DNA from: Zopfochytrium polystomum | Lineage: Eukaryota > Chytridiomycota > Chytridiomycetes > Chytridiales > Chytridiaceae | Length of the DNA stretch: 35,837 nt | Direction of reading: 5' to 3' | Assembly (NCBI GenBank): GCA_025765615.1 | Contig: JAIVFJ010000476.1 | Location: 1 to 35,837 of the forward strand | Shown: piece after piece, positions 20,081 through 28,405 of the stretch | Layout of the letters: the number at the start of each line of letters is the position of its first letter | Position numbering within the stretch: position 1 is the stretch's first letter | Notes under the pieces: model-generated | What the model saw: the letters and a program-made list of their open reading frames with translations, nothing else | Told to the model about the DNA's origin: nothing | Databases searched by the model: none | Program-made: the position numbers and the translations under genes

Positions 20081-20221
20081 AATGACGGCGACCAAGGCGA
20101 CGACGGCAGAGGGTGGAAAAGAGAGAGAGGTCCCGCCCGCGTCGGCAAGAACGGTCCCCTGGCGCATTCAGCGTCGAGGCGCTGTGCGGGCAGGCCGTCT
20201 CCCAGCATCATCCGGAATAAA

Positions 20222-21103
20222 GGGGTGGAGGGTAGGGAGGAGTATAGTGTTAGCAAACGTTGGTGGTTGGTGGTGGTGGGTTGATTGTCTTTCTTTTGAA
20301 TTATTTATGTTTTTTTTTTGTTTTTTTTTTGTTTGCATCAGAGAAAACGAATACATGCGTGCGGAGGGGGGTCATCAATTGGAAACTAACGCGGATATGC
20401 AGTTCGACCGATTAGAGGGCTAGGAAAAAAGGGGGAACCGGGCAAGGGGTTCGAGGAGAAGCGTGGCGCACCTAGAAGCAACGCGCTACAAAACGGAACC
20501 CAAAAAACCTCCTGTTTTAGTGTTTTAGCATGAGCGCCAAAAATTTCGTAAGTGTCGGAGAGGGAGGAGGGGATTGAGTTGCAGGAACTTTTGCCTTTCA
20601 GTTCCGAAAGGCTTTTAATAGAAGGGAGAGGATTACCATATTGAGGGAGTACCTGGGTTGAGTTGAGGCGGTGAAGCGCACGGCTGGCCTCCTGGCCTCG
20701 TGATGAGCAGTGAGCGTGGCCTTTTTCTTCCAGCCACGCATATTGCTGTGCAGCCATGTGGACGAATGTTGGCGGCCTTTCTTGAATGCTTCCGCCCCAG
20801 CCTCGGCCTTCCATTCCCGCTTGAGTCCGCGTCGAGCGACCCGACCAACCATCGGGAAAGATTTCAGCCACGCATGGGGCTTCACCATGAGGTGACGCAA
20901 ACGGGCGGATGCGATCCATGAAGGATCCGCTGAACTCTCCTCTCTGTTTCTGTCTCTCTCTGTCTCTGTGCAAAACAGAGATATCATATCACACCACCAA
21001 CAACCCCTAATCTTTTCTCCCTTTCTCCTCCTCCAAACACAACCTTCCAAACTCTTTCGCCTCACGCGTCTCAACATCTCACTCAGAACGCACTAGAGTC
21101 CTC
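20222..21103. other. Intergenic, upstream of the transporter gene
   Basis: Poly-T runs at 20311-20330. Overlapping minus-strand frames of up to 195 codons at 20386-21077 contain no recognisable domain. 20930-21060 is pyrimidine-rich, typical of a fungal promoter/5' UTR just upstream of the ATG at 21104. Confidence 0.4.
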
Positions 21104-23362
21104 ATGCCATCATCCGCCACCAAAATCGCCGCGCTAGTGTCATCCACACCCGCGTCTCAGCACTTTTCCCGCACAGACGGTGACGCCGCCGGGTTCATCG
21201 CATCATCGTCGGTGTCGTCGCCGAACGCGGAAGGCGGGCGACCACCCCATGTTGAGCCGCTGTCGGTCGCAGACGACGGCCTCGCGGAGCCGCTAGCGGG
21301 GCAGGAAGGTGCTCCGCGTGGTTTTGTGCCGCCAAACAGCGCTAACGAACAACCAAAAAAAATTTAGCTTTCGAATCGTACCCGGACGGCGGCCGCGAGG
21401 CGTGGACGATGGTGGCCGCGTGTTTTGCCCTCTTCACGACGCTCGGCTTGAACTTTGCGTGTAATTTACCCTCATACTCTCCGCCGCCCCTCCACCACTC
21501 CCCATCTTCGATGCGCATTTCATGAACACCTCCATACCTCCCGACCCCAATCCCCGAACAAAAGGGGGTGTCCTTCAGGCCCGCTTCGTCGCAGACGGTC
21601 TCGCGCCAGCATCAACCATGGTATGGGTTGGATCGGTCCAGACGAGCTTCGAGGCCATGATTGCGGTACCAGGGGCGCGGCTGGTCGAGGCGTACGGGCC
21701 GGTACGAGTAATAGCACCTTTTACTTTCCTTCCCGCCTTCTCAGCCCCGTTTCCGGTCTCCATCGCAGCGCCGTGTCGCACTCATCGGAACGCTTCTGGT
21801 CGCAGCCGGTTCCGCGCTCGGAAGCTTCTTCACAGAGAGCGTACCGGGGCTGATCGTGACAGAAGGCATGTTGTTCAGATGTCGGCTGACAACCCGCTAT
21901 CACCTCGAGTACATCCTGACAACACCCATCCTCGCCCAAACCCCGAAACAAAAAAAAGGCATCATGTTCGGCCTTGGCCAAGCGCTCTGCTTCTTCGCAG
22001 CCGCAACGCTACCGTCGGCATATTTCCTTCGGCGACGTAACCTAGCGTGAGCGCAGCCGTACCATGCGTCCTCCCTCATCCGGCCTTATTTACTCACCCA
22101 TCTCCCACCCTCCCGCTCGGCCTCCTCGCATCTAAAGCACGGGCATCGTCTTCGCCGGCTCCGGTGTCGGCGGCGCCATCTACAGCCTCCTGACGGCCGC
22201 CCTCCTCTCGTGGCTGAGCCTCCGCTGGACTCTCCGTATCCTCGGCGCGCTCATGCTACTGGTCAACCTCCCGGCGGCGCTTGTGCTGCGGACGCGGACG
22301 GCGCGGGCGGAGCCGATGGGAGGCGCGGGGAGACGGATGTTCAAGTGGTTCGTACGCTATATTTCCTTTTTTCAACTGCCGCGCGGCTGACGGAAGGGGG
22401 CGATGGGTTCGCGCAGGTCTGCGTTTGGGGACCGCCGGTTCACGTTGCTGCTGGTGGGCAGCAGCGTCGCGCTGTTCCCGCTGTTTGTGCCGCCGTTCTT
22501 TTTGCCGCTGTACGCGACGAGCGTGGGGCTGTCGCCGACGGTGGCGTCGGTCATACTTGCCGGTAAGATCCGTCGGTGGAAGTGGGGGGTGCTGTTTCCA
22601 TTTTTTAGACCCGACGCTCACTCCGTCCGGCGGAAAAAAAATAGGCTTCAACTTGGCGAGCGCGTTCGGGCGACTGGGGTTCGGGCTGTTTGCGGACTCG
22701 CTGCTGGGAAGCCTGAACACGCTGGTGGTGTGTCTGCTGCTTGTCGGCGTGTCGACGCTCGCAATCTGGCCGGTGGCGACGACAATGGGGCCGCTGTAAG
22801 TGGTTGTTGTTGTGTTTGCCAAGACGCGAGCTCCCTTTTTCTTAAGTCTCTCCTAATCCACTCTTGTCCCCCCCAACAAGAATTGTGTTCGCCGTGGTGA
22901 ACGGACTCTGCGCTGGTCAGTTCCCCGAACTTCCAGTTATTCGTTTTTATTGCGGACAGACACTCTTAAAATCCCATACCTAGGCGGCATGTTCAGCCTG
23001 ATCCCCGGCACCGTCGCCAACATCTTTGGGAGCCGCGACCTCAGCGAGTTCTTCAGCCTGAGTACTGTCCCGTATTTTTCTCAATACGTGCTTTCCTCGG
23101 TCGTCCCCTAACCCTCCAATCGATCACGACAAAAAAAAAAAAAAAACAAAATAATCTCTTAGTCATATTCTTCTGGCTCCCCGGCTACTTTCTCGGCTCC
23201 CCGATTGCAGGGTACCTGCTGCAAGCGTTCGGCGGGCCGGAGGCGGGGCTGGCGGCGTACCGGCCGGCGATATTTTACTCTGGCGCGCTTTCGCTGGCGT
23301 CGGCAGTGTGCGTGCTAGCGGTGAGGGTACTGCAGGACAAGCGGTTGTTCAAAAAGATTTGA
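21104..23362 (+). CDS. Monocarboxylate-transporter-like MFS protein, 11 exons, 479 aa
   Basis: Exons read by hand: 21104-21308, 21368-21460, 21565-21701, 21769-21865, 21959-22046, 22138-22347, 22417-22562, 22645-22795, 22881-22915, 22984-23061, 23163-23362. They sum to 1440 nt, and every junction restores family sequence. After a ~68-residue cytoplasmic N-terminus comes the MCT TM1 signature 'YPDGGREAW' (about 73-81). Then come 'GVLQARFVADG', 'FLRRRNLATGIVFAGSGVGG', 'ASAFGRLGFGLFAD' (the G-R-x3-G-x3-D loop motif), 'GGMFSLIPGTVANIFG' and 'FFWLPGYFLGSPIAGYLLQ'. About 12 membrane segments are expected; the length is typical. The family includes SLC16 and fungal Mch proteins; the substrate (monocarboxylate, riboflavin or other) cannot be predicted. 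Introns are 59-104 nt. Intron 1 has a CTAAC branch site, and intron 4 appears to use a GC donor. Confidence 0.9.
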
Positions 23363-23417
23363 GAGAATGGGATTTGGAGGATCCTCTGCGCATGGTATGA
23401 TTTTAGAGCAAGTCCGT

Positions 23418-23418
<1 letters not shown>

Positions 23419-23453
<35 letters not shown>
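23419..23453. repeat. Poly-A tract (35 nt)
   Basis: Uninterrupted A run 57 nt after the transporter stop codon. It could be a retroposition scar or simple expansion. No target-site duplication was recognised. Confidence 0.85.
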
Positions 23454-23458
<5 letters not shown>

Positions 23459-23668
23459 GCCTTTTTGTTCGCCTGGGGACGTTCGTTCGGAACCCCAGGC
23501 GGGCGATGACCTTTTCGCTGTCCAACCGGGTGAATGATAGCAAGAGTAACTTTATGGCGACAGAGAAAGAGTGACATGTTATCCGGCTCGGGGTTTCGAC
23601 AACGAAGTAATTCACGCGGTGTGCGGCGGAGCGGGCTTGGATCGGAGAATGAAAAAATTGAGAGACAG

Positions 23669-23671
<3 letters not shown>

Positions 23672-23714
<43 letters not shown>
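23672..23714. repeat. (GA)n microsatellite
   Basis: About 21 GA units on the plus strand, about 240 nt upstream of the transporter-relic start. Confidence 0.9.
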
Positions 23715-23718
<4 letters not shown>

Positions 23719-23953
23719 TGGAAATGAAGTTTACTGGACCTCCTCGCCCGCCCCATCGCCGCCGCTGCCGTCGAGCACACGGAGAACTAGCCGCGGCGAC
23801 TACGACGTCGACGACGACGCCGTCTGGCTTGCATCGTTGTCGTCGTCGCCAAAACCGCTGATAGCAACAACACACACTCGTGCGCAGCAATCCTTCGCCG
23901 TCGGCGGCGGCGATATCCCTCTTGACGATGTGGCGCGGCCGGCGTTACAGGCA

Positions 23954-24437
23954 ATGTCAATGACCGAAGGCGGGCACCACCACCACCAACACGACGCGCA
24001 TGCGCCCCCGGACCTTGATTTGGACCAGATGGAAGCAGACACTGGCCGGGAAAGAAGGTGTGCGCACACACAAACACACGCGCACCAGAACACACCGCAC
24101 ACATACACACACGCACGCACCCCCATACCAGAAAGCATGCGCGCACACTCACCCACGTTATTTAAACTGTCAGCATTTGAATCCCACCCGGACGGCGGGC
24201 ACGACGCGTGGGCGGCGGTGGTGGCGTGATTTGCGCTGTTCACGACGATCGGCGGGCTCTACTATTGTACGTCCTTTTACTTTTATTTCATTTTCTTCAA
24301 CCTTTTCCTCAACCTTCCTCCTTCTCGCTACCCCCCCCTCCTACAACAAGGGGCGTCTTCCAGGACCGCCTGGTGTCGGACCGACGCTGGCGTGGATTGG
24401 ATCGCTGCAGGCGACGTCACCGCGTACGGCCCGGTAA
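23954..24437 (+). pseudogene. Truncated 5' part of a second MCT-like transporter gene
   Basis: The sequence parallels exons 1-3 of the intact neighbour. A cytoplasmic N-terminus from ATG 23954 is His/Asp-rich and runs through a CA-repeat-expanded stretch. Then comes 'FESHPDGGHDAWAAVVA', a TGA at 24227-24229 where the intact copy has Cys, then 'FALFTTIGGLYY'. A candidate intron follows (donor GTACGT near 24269, acceptor ending 'acaacaag' near 24351). After it come 'GVFQDRLVSD' and, in a shifted frame, 'GPTLAWIGSLQAT', then 'AYGPG' followed by GTAAG. Nothing resembling exons 4-11 is found downstream. It is therefore a tandem paralog, broken by one nonsense codon and one frameshift and truncated after the third exon. 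Confidence 0.8.
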
Positions 24438-24917
24438 GACTCGAGGCGAGGAGGGTTGATTTGGTTGCCGTTGCGCGTTTGTCCGGCCTCTGGAATGCTG
24501 ACTCGTCCCCGCTTGGGGAACTAACTTCATCAGCAGCTGAAGATTCACTGAGAGAAGTTTGAGTGTAAAGGCTGGCAGTCATAACCCCTTTAAGCAAAAG
24601 TTATTGGGATGGACAACAAAAAACTCGGCGAAAAAACCCACATTTGGGACTGTAGTACTAAAACGGTTAAGCGACTGAAAGTGAGACGGTGGAACAGAAA
24701 CAGGAGCAAGCTTTTCGAATAGAGTAAGCGAGAGAGACACCAGAAGAGGCGCAAAGTACAAAAAAAAAAGGGGTTCGGGTTCGGGAGACAGGGGACACAA
24801 AAACCAAGAGATATCTCTTAGCAATGGTAGGGGAAGAAAGCAGCAAATAAAAAATAAAACTCCCCCTTCTGGATCTTATACACTTAACCCCACCAACGTC
24901 ACGAGGGGTTTCCACAC
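24438..24917. other. Intergenic, no gene recognised
   Basis: Moderately A-rich. It should include the 3' region of the minus-strand membrane-protein gene (downstream side, 24917 and lower). No motif of note. Confidence 0.4.
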
Positions 24918-26736
24918 TCACGCGCTCTTCACCTCCTGCACAACCTCATCGCCGACGAGCGCCGCGCGCTCAATCACCTCGACGGCGGCGGTAGCCGCCG
25001 CAACAATCCGCCTCGCTGCGACAGCGAACGCGGCGAGGGCCGCGACGGCGACGACGACGAGGGCGGTGACGGGCTCCGTGGAAAGGTAGATCCGCAGCAT
25101 CGGGGCGACGTCCCTTGCGGCGGCGGTGGCGCGCGCGGCGACGACGACGGCGGCGACTGAGGCGAGGGTCGCGACGGCGGCGGCGGCGGTTGCGGCGCGG
25201 GCGGCGCGGAGTGCGGCGCGGAGGCGTTTGCGCGGGTCCTTGGCGACGGCGGCAAGGTGAGCGGCGACTCTGCCCGGGGTCGGGGCGGGGTCGGGGGGCT
25301 GGTCCGTGGTGGATTTCGCGGTTGCGGAGGCGACGGCTGCGGCGGCGTAGAGGAGGGAGGAGGAGCGGACGACGAGGACGAAGGGAGCGACGTGGGCGAA
25401 TGCGGCGACTGCGACGGCGGCCCAGGCGGCGACCCGGGTCGTTTTGAGGATCGCGCAGAGGCGGGCGTTTGCGTCTGCGGGGAGGCCGCCGAAGTTGGGG
25501 CAGGCGGAGGTTGTGTAGCACTGGAAGGCGGCGCAGGTCGGGGAGGAAGCGTCGCAGGGGGGCGGAGGGGCAGATGCGGGTGTCGCCGAAGGTGAGGGAG
25601 GCGGAGACGTTGACCATTTGTCCTGCGAAGGGACCGTCGGTGGCGAGGGTTGGGATGTTGGAGACGGAGGCGAAGGGGCTCAGGAGCAGGACCAGCGGGA
25701 TGAAGAGCAGGCCCGTGCACGGGACGAGGCAGTTGGTGAACAGGGCGGTCTCGGTCTTTGGGAGCGGGGCGGGGGCGGGGGCGCTGGAGCTCGGCGACTT
25801 TGCGGCGGCAGCCTCGATGGCGGCGACGAAGGGCGCGAAGGCTTTGCGGCGGCCGAGGGTGACGGCCAACAGCGCGAGGGCGGCGGCGGCGAAGGCTGTG
25901 ACGAAGCTGAACAGACCGCCGCCGCGGGTGTGGGCGTTGGGGACGGCGGCGAGGGAGGAGGAGGAGGCCGGGGAGACGAGGGCGATGATGGCGGCGAGGG
26001 GCAGCAGGCAGCCGATGGCAAAGACTGCGGTGGCTCCCACGATGGCGAGGGAGAGTTTGCGCAGCTTGGAGACCTGTACGGCGGATTGTTGCTGTTGCAC
26101 GGCTTTTGAGAGGAAAAACAGGATCAGAAGGATGGTGCCGTAACCGGACAAGGCTCCGATGATCGAGGCGACGCACGCGACGTCTCCGGCGGTGCACAGC
26201 GAGGAGCTCTGGGACGCCGAGAGCACGTCGAGCGGAGAGCACGGTTCAATCTCGTAGCACTGAAAGTAGATGCAACCTGGTGCTGTGCAGGTGGACGGAC
26301 AAACGCGCTGTGACGTGAGAGAAACGGCCACTGTCCCGTTATATCTGTGTTAGTGGAGTGGGCGGGAGGGCGGGAGGGAGACGTTGGTGAAACATTGACG
26401 ATGGGAGAAGAATTTAGCCGCTAATGTTTTTTTTTTCTGTGGTTTTGATCCTGGTCCACGGGCGCAGCAGCAGAAGCATGCATACCTTCCAAACGAGTCG
26501 CTGCGAGGCACGTTCTGAAACTCGATGAAGGGGGTGTCGGCCACCGAAGACAGCAACCAAGCCGCAAACGAGATCAGAGCAGCGGCGAAAATGAACAGGA
26601 CGAGCTGCAGCGCGGGCACGGCGGCGGTGGTTGTGCTGCTGCCGGAACTACTGCTGTGGGTCAGCGGAGCATCACCATCGTGATGCTGCTGCTGCTGCTG
26701 TTGATCTTGTTGATGATGATGATGATGTGACTTCAT
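24918..26736 (-). CDS. Internally duplicated eight-TM membrane protein, two exons, one single-base frameshift
   Basis: Exon 1 is 26736-26486 and exon 2 is 26344-24918. The intron is 141 nt, donor GTATGC, acceptor ACACAG with CTAAC just before it. Exon 1 encodes a His/Gln-rich head and TM1 ('LQLVLFIFAAALISFAAWLL', about 43-62). Then comes an external loop with 'GTVAVSLTSQRVCPST' and 'GCIYFQCYEIEPC', followed by three more TMs (about 140-162, 181-207, 227-247). After a Pro/Ala linker the plan repeats: TM5 (about 284-309), a loop with 'NVSASLTFGDTRICPS' and 'CAAFQCYTTSACPNFGG', then three Ala/Val-rich TMs. The second loop and everything after it lie in another frame. Total exon length is one base more than a multiple of 3, and the shift falls in G6 at 25557-25562. 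I do not recognise the family. The TM1/Cys-loop/three-TM plan recalls SUR7/claudin-type proteins in topology only. Confidence 0.75.
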
Positions 26737-26899
26737 TTGGTTTGTGAGTGGGAGTTGGGAGTTGGGAGCTGGGAGTGTGTGTGATTGTGCGTGTGTGATT
26801 GAGGGCGCGGCACGGCACGGCACGGGAGTTGGGGCGGGGCGACCGGGCGCCGGCGAGCGACAAAACCCAACAGCCGGCAGGCAGAGTAGACAGCCAGCC

Positions 26900-26900
<1 letters not shown>

Positions 26901-26936
<36 letters not shown>
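26901..26936. repeat. (GACA)9 microsatellite
   Basis: Nine perfect GACA units about 165 nt upstream of the membrane-protein ATG. Their translation on the minus strand ('SVCLSVCLSVCL') is an artefact. Confidence 0.9.
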
Positions 26937-26938
<2 letters not shown>

Positions 26939-26976
26939 AGCCAAGGAGACTTCTTCACTGCTTATCGATAATTTGT

Positions 26977-26996
26977 AAAAAAAAAATTTTTTTTTT
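26977..26996. repeat. Perfect A10T10 palindrome
   Basis: Ten A immediately followed by ten T. It lies where the GC-rich left part of the window gives way to the more AT-balanced right part. Confidence 0.85.
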
Positions 26997-27086
26997 CCAT
27001 TTTGTTTTTGCGCTTTTCGTCCCAGAACCAAACACCCCACTTGGTTGAACCACAAACACCCCAGATTCCAAGCCCCACCAACTCAC

Positions 27087-27429
27087 ATGGATGTCAAGAT
27101 TCAACTCGCACCCAAGTCGACCATCACAACCAAGGCCCTTATCGACTCTGGATGATCCTGCAACATCATTGATGCCACCCTTGTCAAGTCTTGTGCCATT
27201 CCCACCATCAAGAAATCCACACCCCTCAAGGTCCACTTTGCCAATCATGCTCTGTTCAAGGAAGTCAGCCATGAAACCAAGCTGAACCTCCACATCCAAG
27301 ACTTTCCACCCCCCCATGGTCAACCTGGAAGTATTGGATCATGGCTCACCCACATTCTCTGTCATCCTGGGATTACCATGGCTGCAAGCCCAGAACCCTG
27401 CCATTGACTGGGTCACTGGTCAAATCCAA
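27087..27429 (+). pseudogene. Gypsy-type retropepsin fragment
   Basis: From ATG 27087 the frame reads 'MDVKIQLAPKSTITTKALID', then the catalytic 'DSG' (27144-27152) followed by a TGA (27153-27155) and 'SCNIIDATLVKSCAIP'. It continues through 'PLKVHFANHALF'. The other half of the domain, 'VILGLPWLQAQNPAIDW', is in the next frame from about 27361; the switch coincides with C7 at 27309-27315. Motif order and spacing match a gypsy/Ty3 aspartic protease. Reverse transcriptase and integrase are not found next to it, so this is a deleted element. It lies upstream of LTR-like sequences at 27931-28405, which may be its LTRs. Confidence 0.75.
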
Positions 27430-27469
27430 GATCCACCAATTGGAACAGTCACCCAAAACTCAAGCCGAG

Positions 27470-27810
27470 CCCCCAAGTCTCATGCTCACAAGTCCTTGAT
27501 TCAAGGTTCACAGCCAGGTATTGAAGACCAACCACCAAAGTCAACTCAGTGTCAGTCTGCAGTACACAAATCCCAGCCAAGACTCAAGTTCCACAGTTCA
27601 CAGTTCACAGTCAAGATTCAAGTAGAGCTCATGGAGCTCACAGTCATGGTCAAGACTCTTGTTCACAGAACCCACAGTCAAAGATTCAAGTACCACAGTT
27701 CACAGTCCATATTCAAGATTCAAGCTCCACAGCTCACAGTCTTTGCCAAGAACAGAACTCTCAGTCAAAGATTCAAGAATCACAGTTCCCAGTCAAGAAT
27801 TAAAGCCCCA
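27470..27810 (+). repeat. Degenerate tandem repeats around 'cacagt..caagattcaag'
   Basis: At least six imperfect units of 40-70 nt share 'cacagttcacagt' and 'caagattcaag' cores. The frame stays open through them but reads as low-complexity Ser/Gln/His/Lys text. They follow directly on the gypsy protease fragment. Confidence 0.6.
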
Positions 27811-27930
27811 CTGCTGAAGAGAACAGAAGGACAGACCGTGCACCTGAAGGGGCAAACGGTTTCACCCCACCATCCAAGGCACACCTTTCACTGCTTCCTG
27901 ACAGTGTGTGGGCCCATGCTATTTCCAAGG

Positions 27931-28405
27931 TGTAAACAGTCTACTTTGAGTGAGTGAGTGGAAGGAGTGAATGCAGTGGAGATGTGTGTTTGTGGGTGGT
28001 CCTTCTCCCCAACTTGGAGAGAAAGAGAAAAACTCTGTTATGAATTATTGATACATGATGATGATATACACACTGTAATAGTTGCTAGGCAAGCGTGACC
28101 GGCACAGGGTAAAAGCTCTCCTATAGGAAAACTGTTGACACCGGGTTTCCGTTCCACTTAATGCTGGAACAGGAAATCCAGTGTAAACAGTTTTCCTCCT
28201 CCTCTGCTCAAGCAGACAATATAGGAGAGGTTTTTACCATGCACCTGTCATGCTCGCCTAGCAACTATTAGAGCTTGCATATCATCAACATGTATTAGTT
28301 GTTCATAATAGAGTTTTTCTCTTTCTCTGAGAAGGACCACCCACAAACACACATCTCCACTTCATTCACTCCTTCTACTCCCTCACACAGAGTAGACTGT
28401 TAACA
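27931..28405. mobile_element. Two LTR-like sequences in inverted (head-to-head) orientation
   Basis: The left arm (27931-28140, 210 nt) begins TGTAAACAGTCTAC and ends ACTGTTGACA. The right arm (28182-28405, 224 nt) begins TGTAAACAGT and ends GTAGACTGTTAACA. The reverse complement of the right arm matches the left over almost the whole length, for example 'gtggagatgtgtgtttgtgg', 'ttgctaggc' and 'aacagtctact'. Each arm has TG..CA ends with short inverted repeats, as LTRs do. The 41-nt spacer 28141-28181 is itself roughly palindromic ('gttcc'...'ggaac'). The whole is a ~475-bp foldback. It could also be a MITE/foldback element. No target-site duplication is evident ('caagg' left, 'cagca' right). 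Confidence 0.7.

Larger units (their letters stand above)
23363..23953. other. Region between transporter gene and its relic, with low-complexity tracts
   Basis: It holds an A35 run (23419-23453), a (GA)21 tract (23672-23714) and a GAC/GTC-rich stretch (23790-23850). The open frame from 23534 continues into the relic, but its first part is low complexity. No independent gene seen. Confidence 0.5.

Noticed and set aside
20386..20973. 195-codon minus-strand frame between copy 4 and the transporter
   Set aside because: No recognisable motif, mixed composition, overlapped by other equally long frames; no support beyond length.
23419..23453. Poly-A tract as a retroposition signature of the transporter copy
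   Set aside because: The relic retains an intron and lies 500 nt beyond the tract; no target-site duplication is visible.
25115..26143. Long plus-strand frames rich in Arg/Gly opposite the eight-TM gene
   Set aside because: They are antisense shadows of GC-rich, Ala/Val-coding DNA and contain only low-complexity text.
27470..27810. CRISPR-like array
   Set aside because: Units are degenerate, spacing is irregular and the DNA is eukaryotic; it is a decayed tandem repeat.
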